Source: Pseudomonas sp. Seg1 (GTDB lineage: Bacteria > Pseudomonadota > Gammaproteobacteria > Pseudomonadales > Pseudomonadaceae). Taken from it: a stretch of 64,000 nt of DNA. The position numbers were made by a program, and so were the translations under genes. The notes under the pieces were generated by a model. It searched no databases. It was not told the origin of the DNA and saw nothing but the letters and a program-made list of their open reading frames with translations. Of this stretch, positions 24,321 to 32,918 are shown piece by piece; positions within the stretch are counted from its first letter, which is position 1; every line of letters begins with the position of its first letter. Location: positions 620,001 to 684,000 of the forward strand of contig NZ_AP021903.1 in assembly GCF_018326005.1 (NCBI RefSeq), written 5' to 3'.

Positions 24321-25279
24321 CAGAAGTGTCCTTTGAGAGCGAGTTCGCGGTAGTAGGCGCCGAGGGCGGTGAGGCGGCAGCCGGTGGAGTTGATGGCCGC
24401 GTAATACATGTGTTCGGCGTCCACCGGTTCGATCAGGCTGTGGCGATTGCACATTTGCAGTTGTTTGAAGATGTCGCCGTGATCCGCATCGAAGCAGGGC
24501 TCGGTGGGCTCGTAGCTCGGATCGAGCCTGAAAACAAAACTCGGCTCCGGGAACCAATCCTTGAGTTTGCGCAGGGTTTCTTCGGCGATCAGCGGCGCCA
24601 CTTCGCGCAGCGGCACAAACTGCGAAACATTGGTCTTGAACACCGGACGCTGCTCCCACGCCCCCAGCGCATTGTCGACAAACGAGTAAACGCTACCCGG
24701 TGTGACCTTGCCGAGCACGTTGGCGGCGCCACCGTGCAGGGCCTGTAACAGCAGGTCGGTGAACACACCGTGGCCGCGACTCTCGAGGGCGGCCTGTTCT
24801 TTTTTGCAGGCGGTGAGAATGGTCATGCCTTCGCCAATCACGCTGCTGCCACCGCGCAAGCCGCGCATGGCGCCGGCCGCGCCGGCCTGACAGCAATCAA
24901 GAATGATGATTTTGTTCTTGATATGCGGAGCCTTGTCGGCCCATTCCAGAATGTCGCTGATACGAATGCCTTCCCCACCCGGTTGGTAGTCCTGCGGAAT
25001 CAGCAGCCCTTCATCTATGTTGGTGTCGAACTGACCGTGGCCAGCGAAATACAGCAACGCCACATCACAATCGCCTGAAAACAGGCTCTGAATATGCTGC
25101 TTCATGGCCGTGAGGGTCAGATTTTCCTCGGCCGATGTCAGCACTTTGCTGCTGAAGTTCGGGCGCCCGTTGGCGTGGCGTTCCAGAACCGAAGCCATGG
25201 CCATCGCATCGTTATTGCAACCGCTCAGACGCGAAACATGGGTGTAGTCGTTGATGCCGATAAACAGTCCCTTGCGCAT
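24320..25279 (-). CDS. Caspase-like protease (peptidase C14 fold), probable immune effector
   Basis: 319 residues. The p20-like caspase domain covers ~1-200: start KGLFIGINDY, catalytic His81 in LLYFAGHGQF, and catalytic Cys130 in IIILDCCQAG. The C-terminal ~95 residues (LDPSYEPTEP ... DIFKQLQMCNRHSLIEP ... MYYAAINSTGCRLTALG) form a separate domain, perhaps the site that senses an activating ligand. In the published TIR-caspase system called type IV Thoeris, a TIR enzyme makes N7-cADPR that switches on such a protease, which then degrades cell proteins. That mechanism is inferred here from gene content. It starts 2 bases after the first TIR gene and overlaps the second TIR gene. Confidence 0.82.
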   Translation of the reverse strand: MRKGLFIGINDYTHVSRLSGCNNDAMAMASVLERHANGRPNFSSKVLTSAEENLTLTAMKQHIQSLFSGDCDVALLYFAGHGQFDTNIDEGLLIPQDYQPGGEGIRISDILEWADKAPHIKNKIIILDCCQAGAAGAMRGLRGGSSVIGEGMTILTACKKEQAALESRGHGVFTDLLLQALHGGAANVLGKVTPGSVYSFVDNALGAWEQRPVFKTNVSQFVPLREVAPLIAEETLRKLKDWFPEPSFVFRLDPSYEPTEPCFDADHGDIFKQLQMCNRHSLIEPVDAEHMYYAAINSTGCRLTALGAYYRELALKGHF

Positions 25280-25281
25280 GG

Positions 25282-25689
25282 TTACACCGCCGTGTGCTGG
25301 CGAATGGCGGCGACGATGCTTTTGGTGCTCCAGGCGCATTCGGCATGCGCCGCGTTGCGCACCACGGTGGAGATCCGCTCGGCGCCGAACGGTTTGATCG
25401 CGATGATCACCTTGCCCATGCGCTTGGCAATCTCGATTTCCTTGTTGATCCACTTGCTGTAGGTCGAATACATGCCGGCCATGATCAGCACTGCCGAGCA
25501 AGGGCGGATCTTGTTCTCGATGGCTTCTTCCAGTTGTTTATCGGTTTGCGCGCCCATGATCGGGTTGTGCGGCGGCACGGAAAAATTCTTGAAGGTGAAA
25601 TCCGGTTGAGCGCCGAGCAGACGCACCAGATTGTCGTGGGCGTGGGAGTAGTTCCACGAGTGGCTGATGAACAAATGATAGGTTTGCAT
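25282..25689 (-). CDS. ThsB-type TIR-like protein (first gene of the TIR-caspase operon)
   Basis: 135 residues, a bare TIR-like domain of the DUF1863/ThsB kind: YHLFISHSWNYSHAHDNLVRLL, then FKNFSVPPHNPI, LEEAIENKIRPCSAVLIMAGMYS, and the SKWINKEIEIAKRMGK block in which E84 is the expected catalytic glutamate. Such proteins use NAD+ to make cyclic ADP-ribose-type signals on phage infection in Thoeris systems. The start at 25689 has GAGGA 5-9 bases upstream; in-frame codons further upstream have no family similarity. It heads the three-gene operon, with palindromes in the upstream region. Confidence 0.82.
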   Translation of the reverse strand: MQTYHLFISHSWNYSHAHDNLVRLLGAQPDFTFKNFSVPPHNPIMGAQTDKQLEEAIENKIRPCSAVLIMAGMYSTYSKWINKEIEIAKRMGKVIIAIKPFGAERISTVVRNAAHAECAWSTKSIVAAIRQHTAV

Positions 25690-25731
25690 GGGGTTCCTCG
25701 GAGGTCGCGAAAGTGCGAAGGAGGAACCGAC

Positions 25732-25807
25732 TGTAGGCATCTGCGTGATGCCTACAAGGTGCTGGCGGCAAAAGAGAAATGTCCTGCAAACAGGCGTGCA
25801 AACGCCT
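25732..25807 (-). promoter_or_regulatory. Palindromic region upstream of the TIR-caspase operon
   Basis: A perfect 10-bp inverted repeat, TGTAGGCATC (25732-25741) and GATGCCTACA (25747-25756), lies about 45 bases before the first start codon. A second hairpin AGGCGT-GCAA-ACGCCT (25792-25807) is followed by another GCCTACA word partly within it (25804-25810). Between them is AAATGTCCT. Candidate operator or structured leader; no confident -10/-35 pair was identified. Confidence 0.45.
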
Positions 25808-25861
25808 ACAGAAAAGTCTGATGTTTAAGCGTTTTGCGGGTTTGTCAGGCGTGATCCGACA

Positions 25862-25892
25862 ACCGGCAGCCCTGGGTCTCAGGGCTGCCGGT
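25862..25892 (-). terminator. Hairpin after rsgA
   Basis: Perfect 12-bp stem ACCGGCAGCCCT/AGGGCTGCCGGT with a 7-base loop, 8 bases after the rsgA stop. There is no strong U-tract on the minus strand, so it may be a terminator or an mRNA-end stabiliser. Confidence 0.55.
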
Positions 25893-25900
25893 GCGTCTGT

Positions 25901-26932
25901 TTAATAGCCGTTTTCAGGCAGGCTGGCGATGATCGAGCGGTAGCTGTTCATTCGCTGCTGCTGCACGCGGCCATCTTCCAGGGCCTTGAGCAGTGCGCAA
26001 CCCGGTTCACGATCATGCTTGCAGTCGCGGAAGCGGCAGGTGCCGAGCAGGTCGTTGAACTCGATGAAGCCGGCTTCGACATCGGCGCGGCTGACGTGGC
26101 CGAGGCCGAATTCACGAATACCCGGGGAGTCGATCAACTCACCGCCGCCGGGGAAGTGGAACAGCCGTGCGGTGGTCGTGGTATGCGTGCCTTGGCCCGA
26201 CAACTCGGACAACGGCCCGACGCGGGTTTCAACCTCAGGCAGCAAGCTGTTGACCAGCGACGACTTGCCGACGCCGGACTGGCCGACGAACACGCTGATG
26301 CGTCCGTCGAGCTGCTTTTGCAATTGTTCCATGCCGTTGCCGTGGTGCGCCGAGACTTCCAGCACCGGATAACCCAGCGTGCGGTAAACGGCCAGCAGGG
26401 CGTTGAGCGCCGGGGCGTTCTGCTCGTCGATCAGGTCGAATTTGTTCAGCAGCAGCAACGGGCGGATGCCGGCGTGTTCGGCGGCTACGAGGTAGCGGTC
26501 GATCAGGTTGGCATGCGGCTCGGGCAGTGGGGCGAAAACGATGACGATCATGTCGACGTTGGCCGCGACCGGCTTGAGCTGGCCTCGGCTGTCCGGGCGG
26601 CACAGCTCGGTGCTGCGCGGCAGTTGCGCGACGATAACGCCGATGCCCTGGTTGCCGGCACGCCAGACCACCTGGTCGCCGGTTACCAGCGCGGGCAGGT
26701 TGGCACGCAAGTGGCAACGGAACACCTGGCCGGCGAGTTCGCCGTCCTTGGCCTCGACTTCGACCTGCACACCGAAGTGGGCAATCACCAGGCCGTGCTG
26801 TTCCGGGCCGAGGTCGCCGCCCTCCAGGGCTTCGACAGCCGAGGACTCGCGTTTGGCGGCGCGTGCGGCGCGCTCGCCTTGAATCTTTTCGATGCGCCAG
26901 TTTTGACGACGATTGAGTTGGCGTTTGGCCAT
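25901..26932 (-). CDS. rsgA: Ribosome small subunit-dependent GTPase RsgA
   Basis: 343 residues. A late 30S assembly checkpoint GTPase. N-terminal basic stretch and OB fold, then a circularly permuted GTPase: the G4 motif (LLLNKFDLI) precedes G1 ([16 protein letters not shown]), G2 ([11 protein letters not shown]) and G3 (IDSPG). The C-terminal zinc-binding segment has [14 protein letters not shown]. Length is typical. It is divergent from orn across ~110 bases, as in other pseudomonads, and marks the right border of the accessory block. Confidence 0.96.
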   Translation of the reverse strand: MAKRQLNRRQNWRIEKIQGERAARAAKRESSAVEALEGGDLGPEQHGLVIAHFGVQVEVEAKDGELAGQVFRCHLRANLPALVTGDQVVWRAGNQGIGVIVAQLPRSTELCRPDSRGQLKPVAANVDMIVIVFAPLPEPHANLIDRYLVAAEHAGIRPLLLLNKFDLIDEQNAPALNALLAVYRTLGYPVLEVSAHHGNGMEQLQKQLDGRISVFVGQSGVGKSSLVNSLLPEVETRVGPLSELSGQGTHTTTTARLFHFPGGGELIDSPGIREFGLGHVSRADVEAGFIEFNDLLGTCRFRDCKHDREPGCALLKALEDGRVQQQRMNSYRSIIASLPENGY

Positions 26933-27039
26933 GGGTGTTCCGTCTGAAGAATGCAGCGATTAGGTAAAACGGCCGCGAGTTTAGCACGCCCGGGCACCGG
27001 CCTAGGCTAAACTGCGCAGCATTGCCTAGGAGCCGAAAT

Positions 27040-27582
27040 ATGCAAAACCCGCAGAATCTGATCTGGATCGACCTGGAAATGACCGGTCTGGATCCGGATA
27101 ACGACGTCATCATCGAAATGGCCACTATCGTCACCGACAGTGACCTCAATACCTTGGCCGAAGGCCCGGTGATCGCCATCCACCACAGCGATGAAGTCCT
27201 CGCGCGCATGGACGAGTGGAACACCCGCACCCACGGCAACTCTGGCCTCACTCAGCGCGTACGCGACAGCCGCATCAGCATGGCCGAAGCCGAAGCTGAA
27301 ACCATTGCCTTCCTGGAGAAGTGGGTGCCGAAGGGCAAGTCGCCGATCTGCGGCAATAGCATCTGCCAGGATCGCCGCTTCCTTTATACCCACATGAAAG
27401 CGCTGGAAAGCTACTTCCACTACCGCAACCTCGACGTCTCCACGCTCAAGGAACTGGCCGCCCGCTGGGCACCGGATGTGCGCGACAGCTTCAAGAAGGG
27501 CAGCACGCACCTGGCACTGGACGACATCCGCGAATCCATCGCCGAGTTGCAGCACTACCGCAAGCACTTCATCAAGTTCTGA
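27040..27582 (+). CDS. orn: Oligoribonuclease
   Basis: 180 residues. A DEDDh 3'-5' exoribonuclease that degrades di-nucleotides, including pGpG from c-di-GMP turnover. Catalytic residues are visible in IWIDLEMTG (D, E), NSICQDRRF (D) and [11 protein letters not shown] (H, D). Start 27040 (MQNPQNL) has TAGGAG upstream. Divergent from rsgA; followed by a REP pair. Confidence 0.97.
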   Translation: MQNPQNLIWIDLEMTGLDPDNDVIIEMATIVTDSDLNTLAEGPVIAIHHSDEVLARMDEWNTRTHGNSGLTQRVRDSRISMAEAEAETIAFLEKWVPKGKSPICGNSICQDRRFLYTHMKALESYFHYRNLDVSTLKELAARWAPDVRDSFKKGSTHLALDDIRESIAELQHYRKHFIKF

Positions 27583-27605
27583 TTGAGCGGTGTCTGCACT
27601 GACGT

Positions 27606-27674
27606 CTTCGCGAGCAAGCCCGCTCCCACAATTTGGGATGCGTTCCCCCTGTGGGAGCGGGCTTGCTCGCGAAG
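27606..27674. repeat. Inverted REP pair after orn
   Basis: 25-base arms CTTCGCGAGCAAGCCCGCTC... (27606-27630) and the exact reverse complement (27650-27674) around a 19-base spacer; can form one long hairpin. Confidence 0.88.
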
Positions 27675-27787
27675 AGGGCGACAGAGTCCTCGGAAGATTC
27701 AAGTCAGAAATGCATCCCGGAGCGCGCCCCCTTCTGGTGCGGCGCTGAAATGGCTAGACTGCGCGCCTTCCTGCCTGGATCGCCATC

Positions 27788-28399
27788 ATGCTGCTAATGC
27801 TCTACCTCGTTGCCATTACCGCCGAAGCCATGACCGGTGCCCTGTCCGCAGGCCGACGCGGCATGGACTGGTTTGGCGTGGTGCTGATCGCCTGTGTCAC
27901 GGCGTTGGGCGGCGGGTCAGTGCGCGATGTGCTGCTCGGGCATTACCCGCTGACGTGGGTCAAGCATCCGGAGTACCTGGTGCTGACCACCGTCGCCGCG
28001 ATGATTACTGTGTTTACCGCCCGCTGGATGCGTCATTTGCGTTCGCTGTTTCTGGTGCTGGATGCCGTCGGTCTGGTGGCGTTTACCCTGATCGGCTGCA
28101 TGACTGCTCTGGAAATGGGCCACGGCATGCTGGTGGCTTCGGTCAGCGGTGTGATTACCGGCGTGTTCGGCGGCATTCTGCGCGATATATTCTGCAACGA
28201 CATCCCGCTGATCTTCCGCCGTGAGCTCTACGCCAGCGTGTCGTTCGCGGCGGCGTGGTGCTACATGCTGTGCCTGTATCTCAATGTGCCGAGTGAGCAG
28301 GCGATTTTGATCACACTGTTCGGCGGCTTTCTATTGCGTCTGCTGGCGATCCGGTTTCATTGGGAGATGCCCAAGTTCGTCTATAACGACGCGCCTTGA
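27788..28399 (+). CDS. TRIC (trimeric intracellular cation) channel family protein, YicG-like
   Basis: 203 residues, about seven hydrophobic segments and no signal peptide. The duplicated glycine-rich repeat of the TRIC / UPF0126 family is visible as GGGSVRDVLLG at ~40 and GGILRDIF at ~128, plus the early AITAEAMTGAL. Bacterial homologues form K+/cation-permeable trimers in the inner membrane; physiological role is unclear. The 3' end overlaps the convergent queG by 19 bases. Confidence 0.85.
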   Translation: MLLMLYLVAITAEAMTGALSAGRRGMDWFGVVLIACVTALGGGSVRDVLLGHYPLTWVKHPEYLVLTTVAAMITVFTARWMRHLRSLFLVLDAVGLVAFTLIGCMTALEMGHGMLVASVSGVITGVFGGILRDIFCNDIPLIFRRELYASVSFAAAWCYMLCLYLNVPSEQAILITLFGGFLLRLLAIRFHWEMPKFVYNDAP

Positions 28400-29460
28400 C
28401 GCTCGGCATGTTGTTTCAGCGCCCACTCGACGTGCTCGCGCACCAGCTCTGACGGATAGTCACGGCGTGCCTTCAAGGCTTCCAGCACCGGAATGCTCGA
28501 CGGCGCATTACCGAGTCCCACCGCCAGATTGCGCAGCCAGCGCTCGTAACCGGCGCGGCGCAGCGGCGAGCCTTCGGTGCTGCTGAGAAACTTGTCTTCA
28601 TCCCACATGAACAGTTCGGCTAGTTCGGCATTGTCGAGATTGTGCCGTGGCTTGAAATCGCTTTCCCCGGAAGGCTTGGCAAAGCGGTTCCACGGGCAGA
28701 CGATCTGACAGTCATCGCAGCCGAATACGCGGTTGCCGATCAACGGGCGAAGGTCTTCGGGGATGGCGTTTTTCAGTTCGATGGTCAGGTAGGAAATGCA
28801 GCGCCGCGCGTCCAGCACGTACGGACCGACAAAGGCGTTGGTCGGGCAGATATCGAGGCACGCGGTGCAGCGGCCGCAATGTTCGCTGCTGTGCGGCTCA
28901 TCCACCGGCAGCGGCAGGTCGACGAAGAGTTCGCTTAAAAAGAAATAACTGCCGGCCTTGCGGTTCAACACCAGGGTGTTCTTGCCGATCCAGCCCAGCC
29001 CGGCCTGTTCGGCGATGGCTTTTTCCAGCACCGGGGCGCTGTCGACAAAGGCGCGAAAACCGAACGGTCCGATCTCGGATTGAATCTTGTCGGCCAATTG
29101 TTGAACACGTTTACGGATCAATTTGTGGTAATCGCGGCCCAAGGCATAACGCGACACGTAGGCTTTTTCCGGTTGCGCCAGGCGTTTGGCCATTTCGGTG
29201 TCGCCCGGCAGGTAGTCCATGCGCAGCGAAACCACGCGCAAAGTGCCTGGCACCAGTTGTTCCGGGTGCGAGCGTTTGCTGCCGTGGGCGCCCATGTAGT
29301 CCATTTCGCCGTGGTAGCCGGCCGCGAGCCAGCGCTCCAGATGCTGCTCATGTTCGGCCAGATCGACGCCGCTGATGCCGACTTGCTGAAAGCCCAGCTC
29401 GCGGCCCCAATCCTTGATCGATTGGGCGAGGGCGGGCAGGTCTGTGGTGATGGCGGACAT
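28381..29460 (-). CDS. queG: Epoxyqueuosine reductase QueG
   Basis: 359 residues. It reduces epoxyqueuosine to queuosine in tRNA (wobble position of GUN anticodons) using cobalamin and two [4Fe-4S] clusters. Cluster motifs are seen in CGRCTACLDICPTNAF and CDDCQIVCPWNRF. Start 29460 (MSAITTD) gives the usual length; the frame is open further upstream but without family similarity. Divergent from nnrD. Confidence 0.95.
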   Translation of the reverse strand: MSAITTDLPALAQSIKDWGRELGFQQVGISGVDLAEHEQHLERWLAAGYHGEMDYMGAHGSKRSHPEQLVPGTLRVVSLRMDYLPGDTEMAKRLAQPEKAYVSRYALGRDYHKLIRKRVQQLADKIQSEIGPFGFRAFVDSAPVLEKAIAEQAGLGWIGKNTLVLNRKAGSYFFLSELFVDLPLPVDEPHSSEHCGRCTACLDICPTNAFVGPYVLDARRCISYLTIELKNAIPEDLRPLIGNRVFGCDDCQIVCPWNRFAKPSGESDFKPRHNLDNAELAELFMWDEDKFLSSTEGSPLRRAGYERWLRNLAVGLGNAPSSIPVLEALKARRDYPSELVREHVEWALKQHAERQGASL

Positions 29461-29523
29461 GAGGCGAGAGAAACCGGAGCTGAGGTGCGTATAATTCTGC
29501 CAGACATCGGAGCCCGAAGACGC

Positions 29524-31023
29524 ATGCCGCACACGAAAGATGAATTACCCGACGCGCTGTACCGCGCCGCACAGGTGCGCGAACTCGATGCGCGGCTGAT
29601 CGCTGCCGGTACGCCGGGCTTCGAATTGATGCAGCGCGCCGCCCATGCGACATGGCGAGCGCTGGTTCGGCAATGGCCTTCTGCGACCGAACTGAGCGTG
29701 TTGGCCGGGCATGGCAACAACGCAGGTGACGGCTATCTGGTCGCTGCGCTGGCGCGGCGCGCAGGCTGGACGGTTCGGGTGTTGGCGGTCGGTGACCCGC
29801 AGCGCTTGCAGGGTGATGCCGCATTGGCCCATGCCGAGGCGTTGGCTGAAGGCGTCACCGTGCAGGACTGGACTGCGCAAAGCGAGTTGCGCGGTGTCAT
29901 CGTCGATGCCTTGCTCGGCACCGGCCTTGGCGGTGACGTGCGCGAGCCTTATGCCAGTGCGATCAAAGCGATCAATGCCAGCGGCTTGCCGGTGATCGCG
30001 GTGGATATTCCTTCCGGGCTCTGCGCCGATACCGGACATGTACTCGGTGACGCAGTCCGCGCCGACCTCACTGTCACCTTCATTGGTTTGAAAATCGGCC
30101 TGTTTACCGGTGACGCAGCGGATCACATCGGCGGGCTAGTGTTTAACGATTTGCAGGCCTCGGCCGAAACCTGTCGTGACATTCCTGTCAGCGCCGTACG
30201 CCTTAACGCGGCTAATCTTCCGCGATTGGCTGCACGTGCACCGGCAGCGCACAAAGGCCGATTCGGCCACGTGCTGCTGATCGGCGGCGATCACGGTTTC
30301 GGCGGGGCGATTCTGCTCAGCACCGAAAGCGCCCTGCGCAGCGGCGCCGGCATGGTTTCGCTGGCCACTCGCCCGGAACACGTGCCGGCAGCCTTGAGCC
30401 GCGTGCCGGAAGCCATGGCGCTTGGCGCTTCATCGGCCAACCAGTTAATGGGCTTGCTGGACAAGGTTTCAGTCTTGGTTATAGGGCCAGGTCTGGGGCA
30501 AGCGAGTTGGGGGCGGGCGTTGTTGTCCGCTGCGGCCAACGCGCCGTTGCCGCAAGTGTGGGACGCTGATGCGTTGAACTTGCTGGCGACCGGCTTCGTC
30601 AGCCTGCCCAAGGACTGCGTGATCACTCCGCATCCGGGCGAGGCTGCACGTTTGCTGGGGATCAGTACTGCACAAGTGCAGGCCGATCGTCCTGCTGCGG
30701 CGTTGGCGTTGAGCAAAAAATATACAGCGGTGGTGGTGTTGAAGGGGGCCGGCAGTCTGATTGCGCATCCCGATGGACGTCTGGCGCTGTGTCATCAGGG
30801 CCATCCGGCCATGGCCACCGCCGGTCTCGGCGATGTGCTGGCGGGTTTGGTCGGCGCACTGCTGGCGCAAGGCATGAACGGTTTCGATGCCGCCTGCCTG
30901 GCGGTTTGGCTGCACGCCAATGCCGGTATGCAACAAGGGAAATTCGGCCGTGGGCTGGCGGCCAGTGATCTGATTCCAGCCATTCGTCAGTTGTTGGAGG
31001 AGCATGCACCGTGTCTGAAGTAA
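29524..31023 (+). CDS. nnrD: Bifunctional NAD(P)H-hydrate epimerase / ADP-dependent dehydratase
   Basis: 499 residues. It repairs hydrated NAD(P)H. The N-terminal epimerase domain (NnrE, ~1-220) has LAGHGNNAGDGYLVAALARR and VDIPSGLCADTG. The C-terminal ribokinase-like dehydratase (NnrD) has VLLIGGDHGFGGAILL, VWDADALNLL, ITPHPGEAARLL and the signature TAGLGDVLAG. Start 29524 (MPHTKDEL). It overlaps tsaE by 13 bases, starting the operon nnrD-tsaE-amiB-mutL-miaA-hfq-hflX. Confidence 0.95.
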   Translation: MPHTKDELPDALYRAAQVRELDARLIAAGTPGFELMQRAAHATWRALVRQWPSATELSVLAGHGNNAGDGYLVAALARRAGWTVRVLAVGDPQRLQGDAALAHAEALAEGVTVQDWTAQSELRGVIVDALLGTGLGGDVREPYASAIKAINASGLPVIAVDIPSGLCADTGHVLGDAVRADLTVTFIGLKIGLFTGDAADHIGGLVFNDLQASAETCRDIPVSAVRLNAANLPRLAARAPAAHKGRFGHVLLIGGDHGFGGAILLSTESALRSGAGMVSLATRPEHVPAALSRVPEAMALGASSANQLMGLLDKVSVLVIGPGLGQASWGRALLSAAANAPLPQVWDADALNLLATGFVSLPKDCVITPHPGEAARLLGISTAQVQADRPAAALALSKKYTAVVVLKGAGSLIAHPDGRLALCHQGHPAMATAGLGDVLAGLVGALLAQGMNGFDAACLAVWLHANAGMQQGKFGRGLAASDLIPAIRQLLEEHAPCLK

Positions 31024-31481
31024 CCCTGTACCTGGCCGATGAACAGGCCATGAGCGACTTTGGCGCACGGATCGCCCGCGTGACCCGGGGCCATGGCCTG
31101 ATTTTTCTGGAAGGCAATCTGGGGATGGGCAAGACCACGCTGTCCCGGGGCATCATCCGTGGGTTGGGGCATGTCGGTGCGGTAAAAAGTCCGACCTTCA
31201 CGTTGGTCGAGCCCTACGAGATCGGCGACGTGCGCGCCTTCCACTTCGACCTGTATCGCCTGGTCGATCCGGAGGAACTGGAGTTTCTCGGCATCCGTGA
31301 CTATTTCGAAGACGACGCCCTGTGCCTGATCGAGTGGCCCGATAAAGGTGCAGGCTTTTTGCCAAAGCCTGACCTGACCATTACCATTAGCCCGCAAGAC
31401 AGCGGGCGTTCGCTGAAAATTTTATCCCAGGGGTCGCGCGGCGAGGCCTGGTGTGCCGCTTTGGCATTGGAATCCAATTAA
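31011..31481 (+). CDS. tsaE: tRNA threonylcarbamoyladenosine biosynthesis ATPase TsaE
   Basis: 156 residues. Partner of TsaD/TsaB in making t6A37 of ANN-reading tRNAs. P-loop GNLGMGKTT at ~34-42, then SPTFTLVEPY and FHFDLYRL. GTG start at 31011, preceded by GGAGG, inside the 3' end of nnrD (13-base overlap). amiB follows directly. Confidence 0.95.
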   Translation: MSEVTLYLADEQAMSDFGARIARVTRGHGLIFLEGNLGMGKTTLSRGIIRGLGHVGAVKSPTFTLVEPYEIGDVRAFHFDLYRLVDPEELEFLGIRDYFEDDALCLIEWPDKGAGFLPKPDLTITISPQDSGRSLKILSQGSRGEAWCAALALESN

Positions 31482-32918
31482 ATGATGGGGTTAGGTATGC
31501 GCTTTCGCGCGTTGGTGGCTGCCGCTGGACTGATATTGATGGCAGTAACCGTCAACGCTGTGGCCGATACGAAGGTCAACAGCGTGCGCCTGTGGCGCGC
31601 ACCGGACAACACGCGGCTGGTCTTCGACCTCAGCGGCCCAGTGCAGCACAGCGTCTTCACCCTGACTGCACCGGATCGGCTGGTGATCGACATCAACGGC
31701 GCCACCTTGGGCGCACCGTTGAATGTGCAGACCGCGAACACGCCGATTACCGCGATGCGCTCTGCCCAGCGCACGCCGACTGACTTGCGGGTAGTCATCG
31801 ACCTGAAGAAAGCCGTCACCCCGAAAAGCTTCTCGCTGGCGCCTAACGCGCAGTACGGCAACCGTCTGGTGGTCGATCTGTTCGACAACGCGGCCGATGC
31901 GGCACCAGCGCCTGTGCCTGCTCCAACGCCGTCAGTGGCGACCATGCCTGCGGTGCCAGTCACGCCTTCCGAGCCGGCAATCAAGTTGCCGCCGGCCCCG
32001 CCTGGCAAGCGCGACATTATTGTGGTGATCGACGCCGGGCACGGTGGTGAAGACCCGGGGGCCTCTGGCTCACGCGGCCAGCGTGAGAAAGACGTGGTGT
32101 TGCAGATCGCGCGCGAATTGCAGCGTCAGGTCAACGGCATGAAAGGTTTCCGCGCCGAACTGACGCGTACTGGCGACTATTTCATCCCGTTGCGCGGCCG
32201 TACCGAGATCGCCCGCAAGAAGGGCGCCGACCTGTTCGTCTCGATTCACGCCGACGCCGCGCCGTCTGCGGCAGCCTTCGGTGCTTCGGTATTTGCCCTG
32301 TCTGATCGCGGCGCCACGTCGGAGACCGCCCGATGGCTGGCCGACAGCGAAAACCGTTCCGACTTGATCGGTGGTGCCGGCAACGTCAGCCTCGACGACA
32401 AGGATCGTATGCTCGCCGGCGTGTTGCTCGACCTGTCGATGACCGCCTCGCTGACCTCCAGTCTCAACGTCGGTCAGAAAGTCCTGACCAACATCGGTCG
32501 TGTGACACCGCTGCACAAGCAGCGCGTGGAACAGGCCGGGTTCATGGTGTTGAAATCGCCGGATATCCCGTCGATCCTCGTCGAAACCGGGTTTATCTCC
32601 AACGCCAACGAAGCCAACAAGCTCTCGGCATCGAGCCACCAGCAGGCGCTGGCGCGTTCGATCAGCAGCGGCGTGCGCCAGTTCTTCCAGCAGAACCCGC
32701 CACCGGGCACCTACATTGCCTGGCTGCGTGATTCCGGCAAGATCGCCCAAGGCCCGCGTGATCACCGTGTCGGCCCGGGTGAGACCCTGGCGATGATTGG
32801 TGTGCGCTATCAGGTGTCGCCGGCGACGCTGCGCAGCGCGAATAACCTGAAAAGCGATGAGCTGAAAGTCGGTCAGCACCTGACCATTCCTGGCACCGAA
32901 CTGGCGTCCAAAGAATGA
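31482..32918 (+). CDS. amiB: N-acetylmuramoyl-L-alanine amidase AmiB with AMIN and LysM domains
   Basis: Up to 478 residues. Periplasmic zinc amidase that splits septal peptidoglycan at division. Signal peptide ~1-28 ([23 protein letters not shown]), AMIN domain ~30-130 for septal targeting, a Pro-rich linker, and an Amidase_3 domain ~175-400 with the zinc ligands in IDAGHGG, GQREKDV and SIHADA and the catalytic Glu in LVETGF. A LysM repeat lies at ~425-470 ([19 protein letters not shown]). Possible starts are ATG 31482 or 31485 and ATG 31497, the last with GGGGTTAGG just upstream and leaving a cleaner signal peptide. The stop overlaps mutL (ATGA). Confidence 0.94.
   Translation: MMGLGMRFRALVAAAGLILMAVTVNAVADTKVNSVRLWRAPDNTRLVFDLSGPVQHSVFTLTAPDRLVIDINGATLGAPLNVQTANTPITAMRSAQRTPTDLRVVIDLKKAVTPKSFSLAPNAQYGNRLVVDLFDNAADAAPAPVPAPTPSVATMPAVPVTPSEPAIKLPPAPPGKRDIIVVIDAGHGGEDPGASGSRGQREKDVVLQIARELQRQVNGMKGFRAELTRTGDYFIPLRGRTEIARKKGADLFVSIHADAAPSAAAFGASVFALSDRGATSETARWLADSENRSDLIGGAGNVSLDDKDRMLAGVLLDLSMTASLTSSLNVGQKVLTNIGRVTPLHKQRVEQAGFMVLKSPDIPSILVETGFISNANEANKLSASSHQQALARSISSGVRQFFQQNPPPGTYIAWLRDSGKIAQGPRDHRVGPGETLAMIGVRYQVSPATLRSANNLKSDELKVGQHLTIPGTELASKE

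Noticed and set aside
29080..29523. N-terminal extension of nnrD
   Set aside because: The frame is open upstream but lies antisense to queG and has no family similarity; the ATG at 29524 gives the normal NnrD start.
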